The notes under the pieces are model-generated. The model was not told the DNA's origin, made no database searches, and saw nothing but the letters and a program-made list of their open reading frames with translations. Shown piece by piece: positions 1 through 11,075 of a stretch of DNA of 64,000 bases. The position numbers and the translations under genes are program-made. Origin of the DNA: Sanderia malayensis (taxonomy: Eukaryota > Cnidaria > Scyphozoa > Semaeostomeae > Pelagiidae); contig RQOL01000282.1 in assembly GCA_013076295.1 (NCBI GenBank), forward strand, positions 53,851 through 117,850, read 5' to 3'. Numbering within the stretch: the first letter of the stretch is position 1; each line of letters starts with the position of its first letter.

Positions 1-2550
1 TACCTCAAGATATTGAGCACGATGAAGTACGCCAATACATCAACGCCCGGTATATTGGACCTCATGAAGCTGTTCATAGAATATTCCAATTTGCCATGCA
101 CGAGAAAAGTCACACTATCAAACGTCTGCATGTTCATCTACCTGATCAGCAGACCGTATACTTTCAGGATAATGGCCGTGTCGAACAATTACAAAACATC
201 AATGAAAAAACCACACTGACGTCTTGGTTTGAATTGAATGCACAAGACCCGGCTGCACGCCAATATCTCTATCACGAGATTCCTGAACACTATGTTTTCA
301 ACGAGCGCACCAAAACATGGAAAGCAAGACAGCGGAGAACACTGCCTGTCATAGGCAGAATATATCAAGTTCACCCACGACCATGTGAGCAAAGGTTCGC
401 ACTGAGACTATTGCTTCTCCATAAACGGGGTGCCACGTCGTTTGAAGATCTTCGTACGATAGAAGGAAACCTATGCAATTCCTTCAAAGACGCTGCTTTA
501 GCTCTAGGTCTGTTGGAAGATGATGCTGAAATCATACGCTGTTTGGAGGAGGCAGTTATTTTCAACATGCCAGTACAACTGAGACAGTTGTTTGCAACAT
601 TACTCCTTTTTCAAACACCTTCAGATATCGCAGCACTCTTCAACATGTTCAAAGAAGCATTGAGTGAAGACTTTGTACGACGTGATCAAGTCAATCATCC
701 GATATGGCCATAGCTTTTGAAGACCGACACATGTATCAATGTCTACATGACATTGACGAAAATTTGAAAGTACATGGTCAATCGATCACTAATTATGCTG
801 ACCTTCCTCAACTTCCAGCCGACTATGTCATTCCTCAACAAGGTACTAATGTGTTATTTTAATATGTACTATTTAGTAAGAATATAATAATGTATCCTAA
901 GATCGTGCAGACAAGGGCATTTACGTATTTTTGCACATTGATTCTCCTAGCTTTCTTTCCAATTTTATTGCAATATATTTCACTTATTATTACAGAGGAA
1001 GATGACATGGATGTTGGCAATGCCAGAGAGGAAGGAGAACGAATGCTGGCCGCATTGAACCCTGAACAGCGAGCCATATACACGGGAATCACTGATGCTA
1101 TCAACGCGCAATCCGAACAGAACTGTCACTTTGTTGACGGGCCGGCTGGAACCGGGAAAACTTTCCTTTACAACACGTTGGTTCACAATCTGCAAGCCAA
1201 TGGACATAAAGTTCAGTGCATGGCGTGGTCAGGAATTGCTGCAACACTGCTCATAAATGGTAGAACTTCACATTCTACCTTTCAAATTCCTATACCACTT
1301 CAAGCTGAATCAACGTGTAATGTCAAGAGACAGAGCAGGAGAGCACAGGTATTGCGCGAAACTACACTATTCATATGGATGAAGCTTCCATGATTCCCGC
1401 ACTTGCATTACAAGCAGTCGACCGACTGCTTCGAGACATTACACATGTCGACAGACCATTTGGTGGCAAGTTCATGCTACTTGGTGGTGACTTCAGACAG
1501 GTTCTACCTGTCGTCACGAAAGCAGGAAGGGAAAGAATTGTAGCAGAGACTCTAAAATCACACCAGATCATTGATCTATGGACAAAGTTTCAGCAGCATC
1601 GTTTACACACCAACATGAGAGCCGTTCAAGATGATTCATACCGTGAATTCTCAGAATGGCTTCTCAGACTTGGCAACAAGCAAGAAGCACACGATGCACT
1701 GGACAACGTAATTCTGCCACAACAGATATGCACTTCGTCTAAAGAAGACATGCTGAACTTTATTTTTCCCAGGCCGAACACACCAGATTCACACCTAATG
1801 ATGGATCCTGTAACAATGTCTGAACGCTGTTGTCTGACTCCAAAGAATGACTTATCGCATCAAGTAAACGACTTAATTCTGGACAGACTTCAAACAGCCG
1901 AAAGAACTTACTACAGCACAGACAGTGTTGTCACAGACGATCCAGATGAGGAAGAGGCCTACCCCATTGAATTTCTCAACCAACTCACTCCGAATGGAAT
2001 GCCGTTGCACAGACTTAAACTCAAGGTAGGAAGAGTACAATATTTCATCCTATTAACATTAAATTATTATGTGCAAAGGTAGTGCACCATAAAAAAGCCG
2101 TCATTAATCACAATAATATTCATTGCATTAGGTTGGTGCAACGATCATTCTTCTGCGGAATCTCAATCCAAAGAAAGGTCTTTGCAACGGAACAAGACTC
2201 ATAGTTCGGCATCTCCGACGTCACGTGATCACAGCAGAGATCATTACGAAGGAGCACAGAGGACAACGGGTCATGATTCCCAAGATCACAGTCTCCACTC
2301 AGGACACGGAAATGCCGTTCAAAATGAAACGCCGACAGTTTCCAGTCAGACTTGCATACTGCTTGACAATCAACAAGGCACAGGGGCAATCCCTGAGGTA
2401 TGTTGGTTTGTACTTACCTGAGCCCGTGTTCACACATGGTCAGTTATATGTGGCCATGTCAAGAGCAACATCATTTAACGGGCTCAAAGTATTCCTCCCA
2501 GAGGAAACACACAGGAAAACAAAAACATTGTTTTCCAAGAAGTCCTGTAA
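1..2550 (+). pseudogene. Helitron Rep-helicase, copy A, C-terminal part, frameshifted
   Basis: This is the C-terminal half of a Helitron transposase (Rep-helicase), whose helicase part unwinds DNA during rolling-circle transposition in the nucleus. Exons by GT/AG and comparison with copies B and C are 1-842, 996-2025 and 2132-2550. Helicase motifs seen: Walker A GPAGTGKT (1139-1162), Walker B region at about 1370-1385, LLGGDFRQVLPVV (motif III), the NKAQGQS segment, and [11 protein letters not shown] (motif VI). A G is missing in the Walker B codon run near 1376, where B reads ..IWDEAS.., so the frame breaks there. A second one-base loss near 2525 destroys the usual Helitron C-terminus. The N-terminal Rep/HUH half lies outside the window. 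Family assignment is certain. Whether the indels are real is not. Confidence 0.95.
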
Positions 2551-5500
2551 AGGCTTCATCCTAGAGCGACCATCTGCACAGTTGCTCTACAGAGGGCTGC
2601 CTACCAAAACGCACATACACACATTCAAGGGTACGGGTATTGTGTGTCAACGCAGATCACGTCGCACATAAGTGTGATGTACAGCCGTTACTGGCACCTT
2701 TCTAGAATGCATTCATTCTAGATAACACTGATCTGCGGAGACCAACTGGACATTACCCCTCCACATGTCCAGGGGTGACTGCACCACACACAGCAGTCGG
2801 CACAGTCCTGAATCCTGCGTAGCGCCCGATTATTAAGAGTTATGCGTTGCCATTTTCTCCGATATTGCCTATGGGAAAGTGGATTTCCTTACTCTGTGAA
2901 AACTGCAAGTTGTCCCTTAAGGATAGTTACTTTTTGCAAAATATCGCACTGTCAATAACATCCCCCCCTCTCCTTTTAATACATGAAAACTTGATCTATA
3001 ATCTATAGAGGTCCCTTTAGTGTTTACTGTTATATACTTCCAAGTTTCAATTGCAGTTTTCACCAACAAGGAAAACTCGAACAAAGGTTACTCCTTGACG
3101 CTGGTGTTCGAGCTTTTCACTAATGTAACCGGCAATCTTATTCTTTTTTTTGCTATGTACAAACGTAATCCTCAAAACAAATGACCGCCGTTATTGAAAG
3201 AATACATTCACACAGTGGCACAGATGTATCTTGCTGAGAGTGAAGTGCTATTCAAGAATCCAATGAGGTACTGTCATTTTGGTAAGCACGTCGCTAAGCC
3301 AATCAATTTTGCAACCTGAACTACGGATTGTGTGGATCAATTTTTATTGATATTGACAATTCACCAATTTGAATAGTAGAGTTTATCATGACTGAACCCT
3401 TCGCATTTTACTTCGCATACAATACAAATATCTATCCACGTCCTTTCAAAACATATCTTTGTACTGTATTGTATATCTTTCAGATCTTCCGCATTAATAA
3501 TAAGGTTTTTAAATTGCGATTTACGTTTTCAATAGTAGATAGCCAGGAGATAGATACTTTATCTTCTCACAGTTTCATTATTGATATATTTGTGTATTTG
3601 TCACATTAAATCTCCATTCAATAATATCATAACAAAATTTATTGATTTCGTTTTTAATTAGATGCATTTCTGCTAAGATCATTGAAACGAGGCGAGACTT
3701 CTGTCTCTCATTTCAAACGCCTTTGTACTGTCTATGTATGATTTTCATCTATGTTATGTCTCATCATCGCACTATTGTTGCCTGTCGGGTCTAAGTTTTT
3801 GTCTCCCAACAAATGGCATCCAGTTGGATTTGGTTGCTGAACTCAATGAAATTATACCTCATAAAGCCTTCCTGGCTTAAAGGAAACAACTACCTTGCTG
3901 TTCACCAAAGGTAAACAAGGTTCATTTTCATTTTGCACAATCAAACAATGGATATTCAGATTTATAACCAATTTGATACTGAAATGAGAGAAAATAAAGC
4001 TCATGTAGATGTATACCCTTATTGACTTAAAGGAGAAAATTAGGCTGCTATGAATCAGAGGTCAACAATGTATATTTTCATTTTCATCCCTTTGAATTTG
4101 ATATGTTGAATGGAAATTGCTTAGCTTAGCCATTTCTACTTTACTCACGGTTTACATATAGTTTGTTAGGCCAGAATTCTGGAAATTTTCCAATGTTTTT
4201 TCAGTACTTTGTTTTCAGAAGAAATGTGCATTGCTCTACCAACATCTTCCTGGGGCTTTTATCTCCGTCAATATAGTTCCTAACCAATTTATTTACTTTG
4301 TGGCTGCCTTCTTTGTTTTACAAGCAAAGCTCATTGATATCCCACATGAACCTGCTTTCTACTTTCTGTTTATTGAACATGTTTAATTGTTGTGATGTAC
4401 ATGAAGGAAACCAGTGAAAGTCAAGTTCAAACCCTGGGAAAAATCCACACTTTATTTGCTTACCACCTTCCTCATTGCACATGCATTGCATATCTCTTTT
4501 GTCTACCACACTCATTAATTTTCTATTTTTTGTACAGATTCATTTAGTTAAAGGCAATGGAAAATTCAATCTATGGTTCAAAATGTTCTCTTCAAATTAT
4601 TTCCCAAGTCAGGTATAATATTCAAGGTATGGGGCTCTCTGTTCCAGATCAATAGATAAATCAATTAATGCACCCTAATTGAAAAGCAAACTGAATAAAT
4701 AAAGGCTGAATACTATTTCTACATTGACTATCACTAAATGTTTCTTAACGAATCACTTACAGTATTCTAATCCTGTAGGTACTTAATTCTTCCTCATTGT
4801 CACTTAATGATATTCCTTATCAGGTAGATGTGTTGTTGTAAACTCAGTGTGCCAGGCACAGATGACAATGATTTCACAACCATTACAACACAAGATTTTC
4901 AAATTTATTGGCAAGCATACATTGTATCAATCACTGATACAATCCTCCATTACACTGGACAAAACAAGCTAAGATGGCTCTTACCACACAAGCAAACATT
5001 ATTAATGCATTTTAATAATCTATATGTGCATAAATATCTCTTTGTTATCTTACTTCAATATTGAAAGTCTTGCATGATAAATTATGATGTATAGTGTATG
5101 GTATCTCCTCATTCATTCACTGTGGGACAGTGCCTGACAAAGTATTTCTGTTTTTTTTAGTCGGCAACATTCTCATTGTATATATCACTGACACTTGCTT
5201 GCATTTATATTTTATGAAGCTTTTTCATATGTTCACCTCTTATCTCTTCACATAGCAAAACGATGAATTTGAATGTTGTTCTTGCATCTGTACTAATTAT
5301 GTCCACCAAATGCCAATTTAAAATTAAACAACTTTTAGAACTACAAAGTGGTCAAAGAGATCTCAAAATAACGAACTTAAACAATTAGGCCCTCAGCAGC
5401 TAGGTTCCTTATAAAAAGAAGCGTGTATTCTCATCGCAATTGTAATTTGTAATTCTAATAGTTATCGCATAATTCCAAGTTTTCTTGCTCTTGAAACTAC

Positions 5501-5584
5501 AATCACAATACGATCAATGCAACACCACGTAATGTCCTGGAGCTAATACTATTATCATCAGATATTCACGGGAATTTCGGCGTC
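2551..5584 (+). other. Helitron A 3' flank of Rep-helicase (module D)
   Basis: AT-rich, with no convincing long ORF. It matches 32723-35820 of B, and parts match 52354-54600 of C. An exon-like segment ends in CAAAG followed by gtaa near 3910. Another lies between ..tgtacag at about 4539 and ..tcag/gtataat at about 4613; it is open in A but carries a stop in B. The segment around 4080-4330 resembles 7850-8100 farther right, so this module appears twice per element. A minus-strand GT donor at about 5231 marks the start of the next promoter module. Confidence 0.5.
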
Positions 5585-5884
5585 CTAGCAACAACAATTG
5601 CGGCGCGAAATTTAAAATTTGTCTGCGTCATAGAGGACTTAGCGTGCGTAAAATTTTTTTCAACTCACCACGAGAAAAACAGCAATTTACTTAAGTACAT
5701 GTATTTTTAATGTTGCTTTCACTTTCACATGAAAATACAGGCTATTTATAACTAAACAGCTTTAAAAAAGCTCAAAGTGCTATGTTTTATGTCACAATTG
5801 CCATTGCAGTGGATATTATCACAATAACAATTTTATCTTTAACAGGTTCACTTGAAATAGATAATTTTCGCGAATACTGCTGCC
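5585..5884 (+). promoter_or_regulatory. Promoter and 5' untranslated exon of small gene A
   Basis: A GGCGCGAAA site (5602-5610) matches the E2F consensus on the minus strand. It is followed by an AT run that is shared with the equivalent places in B and C. A short exon, 5846-5884 (39 nt), sits between an ..aacag acceptor and a gtaagt donor. The same 39-nt exon exists at 37300-37338 in B. The coding exon begins after a tatatag acceptor at 6110-6111. Transcription start and E2F use are inferred, not shown. Confidence 0.5.
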
Positions 5885-6118
5885 GTAAGTTCATGTATTC
5901 AGTTCTGCATTATCTGCCTGCCTTTAGTCTTTCCTCTTCATTGTAAGAAAGATAATTATTATTATTCATTATCTGCAGAAAATGAAAGTCTGTCATATTA
6001 ATACATTAAAAGTATATATTATTGTAACATCAACAGAACTGTACAGGCAAATTCAAACAACTCATAGCCTATTAAGTCCCTTACATTGACTGACAATATA
6101 TTTATATATAGTGCAAAA

Positions 6119-6782
6119 ATGGATACAGACCACGAAGTTCCCACGAATGATGAAACTGCAACAGTTGTGGATGAAGTTGTCGATGAAGTTGTCGATGAAG
6201 TTGCGGACACTGTGCAAAAGGATCATACAATGATTCACTGTGGCAAGGAAGTGGAGGTAACATTACAAAATACTTCCATCCCTATATTGATAAACTTAAT
6301 AAATGTTGTGAACACCAACGTTATCCAACTGCCTTACAAGGGAACACAATTGTATCCTACCTTTTAACAATATCAAGTCACTCTTCTAAATTCATCATGC
6401 CCTATTTGTCGTAGCTTTTCAAATTCAAAGATATCTCTTCACTGAAAAGAGAGTGTGCAAATAAATTCATTGCAATCAAAAAAGAAACAAAATTCAATTT
6501 TGTGAGCCTCCAGGGAAGGCACCTCACTAAGAATGAAATAGAGTAAGTTGCAATGCTAAATACCTATCTCATTCTTGCGTAAAACATGTTGCTCACTTTC
6601 AACTCTTTTTCAAACAATGTATTCTTTCCTACAGGACATGTGAGGAAATAAAAATTAAAATTCTTGATAAAAAAAGAATAAAAAAGGATAAAAAAGAAAA
6701 TAAGAAAAGCAAACAAAAAAGATCGCAGGCAACACCCGATGCATGTGGGCACATGTGCCCACAGAAGAAATCATATCTTTAG
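6119..6782 (+). pseudogene. Helitron-associated small three-exon gene, copy A (late frameshift)
   Basis: I do not recognise the family. Coding exons: 6119-6256 (from ATG), 6415-6542 and 6635-6782, all with GT/AG borders identical in position to copy B. Exon 1 encodes an acidic stretch with an expanded in-frame VVDE repeat (a 12-bp tandem repeat near 6168-6205). Exon 2 encodes the conserved core, including SSLKREC and TKFNFVSLQGRHLT. Exon 3 starts with a very Lys-rich segment that may be a nuclear localisation signal. Relative to B, one base is gained or lost near 6732. The conserved C-terminal MW-x-x-VPTEE segment is therefore still encoded, but in another frame (through 6800), and the written frame stops at 6782. 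The partner copies are intact in B and C. Confidence 0.65.
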
Positions 6783-7660
6783 TTAGGGGAATTGACAAAT
6801 GATTGTACCTGCTACTGTTTTAATGTTTCTCTTTTGTTGCTTTTCTTTTCATGTTTGTAAATTTTCTTAAATAGTTAAAATGTGTAGTTCACTAGAAATT
6901 ATTAAATAATAATTTATAATAATATTAATAATAAGAAAATGATAACAGACTCTCACCTTTGAAAAACCATGCACTTTGCCAAAAATATTTATCACAAAAA
7001 TACCTTTCAACTCTTCTTACACGCGATTTGACACAAGCCCTACAAATTTGCAGGAAATGTATCTCAAAAACACGTCTTTATAAATGAACTGGCCTTTCGG
7101 ATGCGTAGATGGCCTTTCGGATGCGTAATGATCTCCTATAATTCAATACATACCTGAAGAACAGTCAAAAATTGCCTCCATTGAAATCGCACCGCACAAA
7201 TCCCATATGAACAGAGTAGCACAGACAGTACCCAAAATGGACGAATAGAACATGTAATAGAAACTAAAAAGAACAGAATCTTATATCATTTTCCAGTACA
7301 GACAATGTATCTTATCTCTAACATCCGTTTTTCTTAAATGTGGCCTATTCTCAAGGGATTTCGTCAAATACTATATTTCCTAAACTCTTATACGCTACCA
7401 AAATGAATGAAAGCCTTGACAAAAATGCTACAGATTTATTTTAAAGATGTATCTTGAAAGATCGCAATGATATAATACGATCTGGAAAAACTTACTTACC
7501 ATCGCCAGTGACCCAGTCAGAGAAAGAAAAGATGAAAGGAAGGACGCACTGGCAGCATGTTCTTGTTCACTTGAGTTCTCTTGGGTCACGTTCATTATTA
7601 GCCAATCCACTTCAATCAGATCATTACGTTAAGACGAGGCTGCATAACAACATGATTTTT
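6783..7660 (-). other. Minus-strand spliced exon remnants (module U) right of small gene A
   Basis: On the minus strand there is a 37-codon open exon at 7500-7610 that begins with ATG and ends at a gtaagtaag donor. Two further donor-like sites sit at about 7153 and 6955. Donor order and spacing resemble those at 42655/42395/42145 in C and at 38885/38543/38400 in B. This looks like a decayed gene convergent with the small gene. No protein family is recognised. A direct 20-bp duplication (ggcctttcggatgcgta..) lies at 7091-7128 and is absent from B. Confidence 0.35.
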
Positions 7661-8930
7661 GTATGATTTTGATTTATCTTATTTTTTGTCAACGTAGCAA
7701 TTTTTCACGCTGGTGGTTGTGCTGTCCCAATAATCGTTTGCCAAATCTTGGATCGCAACGGAACTTGATGCTGAAAAAGAGAAAGTAAACCTGACAGAAA
7801 CATTCATTTTTCCCCAGCTCAGGGGTAAGTAGAGTTTATTTTTAGTTTCACCCCATTCAAGTTCCCATATAATTGCTTAGGCCAATTGTATTTCACTCAT
7901 TGTTAACATACCTATAGTTTTCTTGACGCCAAAATTGACAACTCCGCTTATATTTCATGGCTTTTTATATTTAATGTTTTGGGAAAGAATGTTTAATGCT
8001 GTACCCACATGTTCCAGTGGCTTTAATTTGGTTATAATATTTTTGTTCACGATTCTCTTCAATTTGTGGCTGCCTTCCTTGCCAAGCCTAATACTCCTAT
8101 GAAACTCCTTTCACCATGCAATTCCCATCCCATTGATGATGATTATGAAGTACTTTTGCATTGGTTATCCACGGTGTCCGGTCCGATGCTTATCCTTATG
8201 TTCTATATGATTGAAACTAATGCAAAACCAATCCCAGCCGTGGAAATCTTTGTATACTTGATTTAATTTAATAAAGCTTTTTCGTGGCAATTGCATTACA
8301 TGATCTGTTTTGTCTGTAATGTCATACTGTAATGTCATGTCATACTGATCAATATTCATTTCTTTATTTCTTTTCATATTGACATACATTAAATCAACAT
8401 CAAAGGAAAATTAAACTCCACAGATTCTCCACATCCAAATCCAATAATTTTTTACCCTTGATAGTAATATACCAACATGTTAAGTGGAATATAGTTTTGT
8501 CTCTTTCACTTTGTAGATCTACTCATTTACATCAATACACAAATGCAAGTATTGGAGGCTTCATACCTAATGCTTTATCAAAAATCAATGCATCAGTGTC
8601 ATCTCATCATGGAAACAACACTATACCTCTGTAAGTGAACATAATTTAAATTCTGGATGCTCATCACAGATCATCCTTTACTGTTATATTAGCTTCACAA
8701 AGGACACAGCCAAGTGTCAATGCATGCACTCAACTAATAGCAGACTAATTGTTGTTGTCCCTACAACATAACAAACTTTGATCTTGCATCTTATATACTG
8801 TACCATCAGTACGAGGCTTACCTGATGAAAACGAGGATTTTGAAATGAAAACGAGGCTGATCACTAAACTAATTTCCATGCATGTTAAACATTACAATCG
8901 TGACAATAGATAGACAGGGGAGCGAGGGCA
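7661..8930 (+). other. Second 3' module (D') of Helitron A with a conserved exon
   Basis: AT-rich, and homologous to 39100-40300 in B. One exon candidate, 8517-8630 (114 nt, between ..tttgtag and gtaagtg), is open in one frame for 38 codons and contains NASIGG. The same-length exon in B (39885-39998) is open in the same frame. Of 38 codons about 12 differ, mostly by amino-acid changes, so I see no strong sign of purifying selection. The gene it belonged to is unrecognised. The rest of the module shows nothing further. Confidence 0.35.
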
Positions 8931-9061
8931 GCCAAACCACTGTACGTGGGGTGGCAAATGGGCATGAGCGTTAGCGAATGCAGCGCACGAAGTGCGCAAC
9001 CACATTAACTTTTTTACTTGAGGGACTCCGGGAAGCGAGCGTAGCGAGCGCCCCCGGCTAG
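8931..9061 (+). repeat. Helitron A 3' terminal block: hairpins and CTAG end
   Basis: The block contains a perfect hairpin GCGCAC-GAA-GTGCGC near 8979. A second stem, CCGGG..CCCGG, encloses the GCGAGCGTAGCGAGCG direct repeat. CTAG follows immediately (9058-9061). Helitrons characteristically end in a GC-rich hairpin near CTRR. The same block closes B, C, X1-X5, X8 and, in modified form, X9. Confidence 0.85.
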
Positions 9062-9108
9062 TCTATATAACTATTAAATCTACGATCACACGTGACCCGC
9101 CGACTGTG

Positions 9109-9156
9109 AACAATGGCTATTGTCTTTTGAACAATCGACGTTCGACCAAACAATGG
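9109..9156 (+). promoter_or_regulatory. Iteron-like AACAAT repeats at the X1 5' end
   Basis: AACAATGG (9109-9116), AACAATCG (9130-9137) and AACAATGG (9149-9156) are spaced 21 and 19 bp apart. TTCGACC-type spacers lie between them, and the first repeat is 47 bp from the 5' terminus. The arrangement is kept in the divergent elements X9 and X10. Rep-binding iterons are an inference. SOX-type sites are the alternative reading. Confidence 0.45.
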
Positions 9157-10050
9157 GATCAAAGGAATCGTTGTATCAAAGGCTTTTTTTCTGGGGGTCA
9201 ATAAGGGTGCAAATGGTATAAAATGATCGCTGCATTGTGCTGATGAACTAAAGCTTTCCGCTAATTTCTAACCCCAGCGGTTCGAGAGTTATGGCCATTT
9301 TGTGTTCCGACCTTCTAGAAAGTTCCGAGGACGGAGTTAATGAGATGCAAACGAGCAGGGAGAAGCACGTGTTTTTTCGGTTGAACGGGCGGCAAGTTGC
9401 TCGGTTTAAACGTGAATACGTGCCGGAAATCATTGTAAAAGACGTGTCAATTGTTGTCAAGACCTGTGGAGACAATTGGTGAACAATTATTTCAAGGTAT
9501 TTCCTTTATTCAATTGTTTTTGGCTTTAAATAGCACGAGTTTGTTTTGTTTCAACCTCACGTTTTTCTTTCGGCTCGAGGGCCTAACCAAACACGAAGAC
9601 AATTTTTGATTTTCTCGGGTCGTTCTGGGCCGATTTTCTCCATTTAAACTTTCGATAACTCTTTATTTACACCAAGAACTAAAGTTATATGGCTTTGTTT
9701 TTTTTTTTTTGTGATTTTCCTCTGATTTTGGACAGTTTTGGCCGAGTTTGGGTTTTGCTGGAAAACACGAAATTTTCAAGAACACGCGTGTGTTTTGCAT
9801 TTGCGAAAATTATTTTTAACCTGCCAAAACTTTGTTTTTTCACCCAAATACTTTCGATAAATGTTCGCACAAGCTATTAGCTTCATTTTGATATTTTCGT
9901 GGGTTCTGTAGCACGAAAATTCGCCACGTTAATTTAATTTGAAAGTTTTAGTGTTTTTAAAGTACGTTGATGAATTCATTTTTCACTTTCAGAAGAAAGC
10001 TTTTAGGGGGGCGGCAGGGGGCGCTGGATGGTCGCTGCCAGGAATATGGG

Positions 10051-10640
10051 GTATGTATGGTAGGGGTATGTATGGTAGGGTATGTATTGTAGGGTATGTA
10101 TTGTAGGGTATGTATTGTAGGGTATGTATAGTAGGGTATGTATTGTAGGTATGTATTGTAGGTATTTATTGTAGGGTATTATTGTAGGTATGTATTGTAG
10201 GTATGTATTGTAAGGTATTATTGTAGGGTATGTATTGTAGGGTATGTATTGTAGGGTATGTATTGTAGGGTATGTATTGTAGGGTATGTATTGTAGGGTA
10301 TGTATGTAGGGTATGTATTGTAGGGTATGTAATGTAGGGTATAGTATGTAGGGTATGTATTGTAGGGTATGTATTGTAGGGTATTATGTAGGTATGTATT
10401 GTAGGGTATCTATTGTAGGGTAGGTATTGTAGGGTATGTAATGTAGGGTATGTATTGTAGGGTATGTATTGTAGGGTATGTAATGTAGGTATGTAATGTA
10501 GGGTATAGTATGTAGGGTATGTATTGTAGGGTATGTTTGGGGTATGCATTGTAGGGTTGTTATGTAGGGTATGTATTGTTGGGTATGTATTGTAGGTATG
10601 TATTGTAGGGTATGTATTGTAGGGTATGTATGTATGTATG
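10051..10640 (+). repeat. 14-bp minisatellite (GTAGGGTATGTATT)n, X1
   Basis: Degenerate tandem 14-mer with many units missing one G. It then grades into (TATG)n before the first hairpin block. The long minus-strand reading frames through it are repeat artefacts. Confidence 0.95.
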
Positions 10641-11075
10641 TATGTATGGGCATGAGCGGCAGCGAATGCAGCGCGCGAAGCGCGCCAACCAGATTAAGCT
10701 TGTTTAATTGACGGGCTCCGGGAGGGAGCGAAGCGACGAACCCGGCCCATGTATGTATGTATGTATGTAGTGTATGTATGTAGGGCATGAGCGGTAGCGA
10801 ATGCAGCGTGCGAAGCGCGCCAACCAGATTAAGTTTTGTTTACTTGACGGGCTCCGGGGAGGGAGCGAAGCGACCGAACCCGGCCCATGTATGTATGTAT
10901 GTATGTAGGGTATGTATGTAGGGTATATGTAGGGTATGTATGTAGGGTATGTATGTATGTATGTATGTATGTATGGGCATGAGCGGAGCGAAGGCAGCGC
11001 GCGAACGCGCCAGCCACATTAAGCTTTTCTACTTGATGGGCTCCGGGGAGGGAGCGTAGCGACCGGCCCCGCTAG

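Larger units (their letters stand above)
1..9061 (+). mobile_element. Helitron A, 3' part (left side outside window)
   Basis: This is the 3' portion of an autonomous-type Helitron. It starts inside the Rep-helicase exon that corresponds to 30172 in Helitron B. From there it runs through the helicase, a 3' flank, the small three-exon gene, remnants of minus-strand exons and a second 3' module. It ends at a hairpin plus CTAG at 9058-9061. It is collinear with B (30172-40436) except for indels and a TIR transposon present only in B. The 3' end is followed directly by the TCT of X1. The 5' end is outside the window. Confidence 0.85.
9062..11075 (+). mobile_element. Non-autonomous Helitron X1
   Basis: This 2.0-kb element starts TCTATATAACTATTAAATC and ends CTAG (11072-11075). 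Its parts in order are: a 5' region with an E-box (CACGTGAC) and three AACAATSG repeats, about 0.9 kb of AT-rich sequence, a GC-rich patch (about 10008-10044), a 14-bp minisatellite, and three hairpin blocks (10648-10748, 10784-10886, 10976-11075) separated by (TATG)n. It carries no gene. The 5' region is homologous to the start of Helitron B, so X1 looks like an internal-deletion derivative. Compared with X3-X5 it has many single-base deletions. Confidence 0.85.

Noticed and set aside
7454..8266. Small plus-strand ORFs at 7454-7666 and 8066-8266 as genes
   Set aside because: The B counterparts are shifted or interrupted and there is no consistent start. They overlap splice-like sites on the other strand or the intron of the tentative D' exon.
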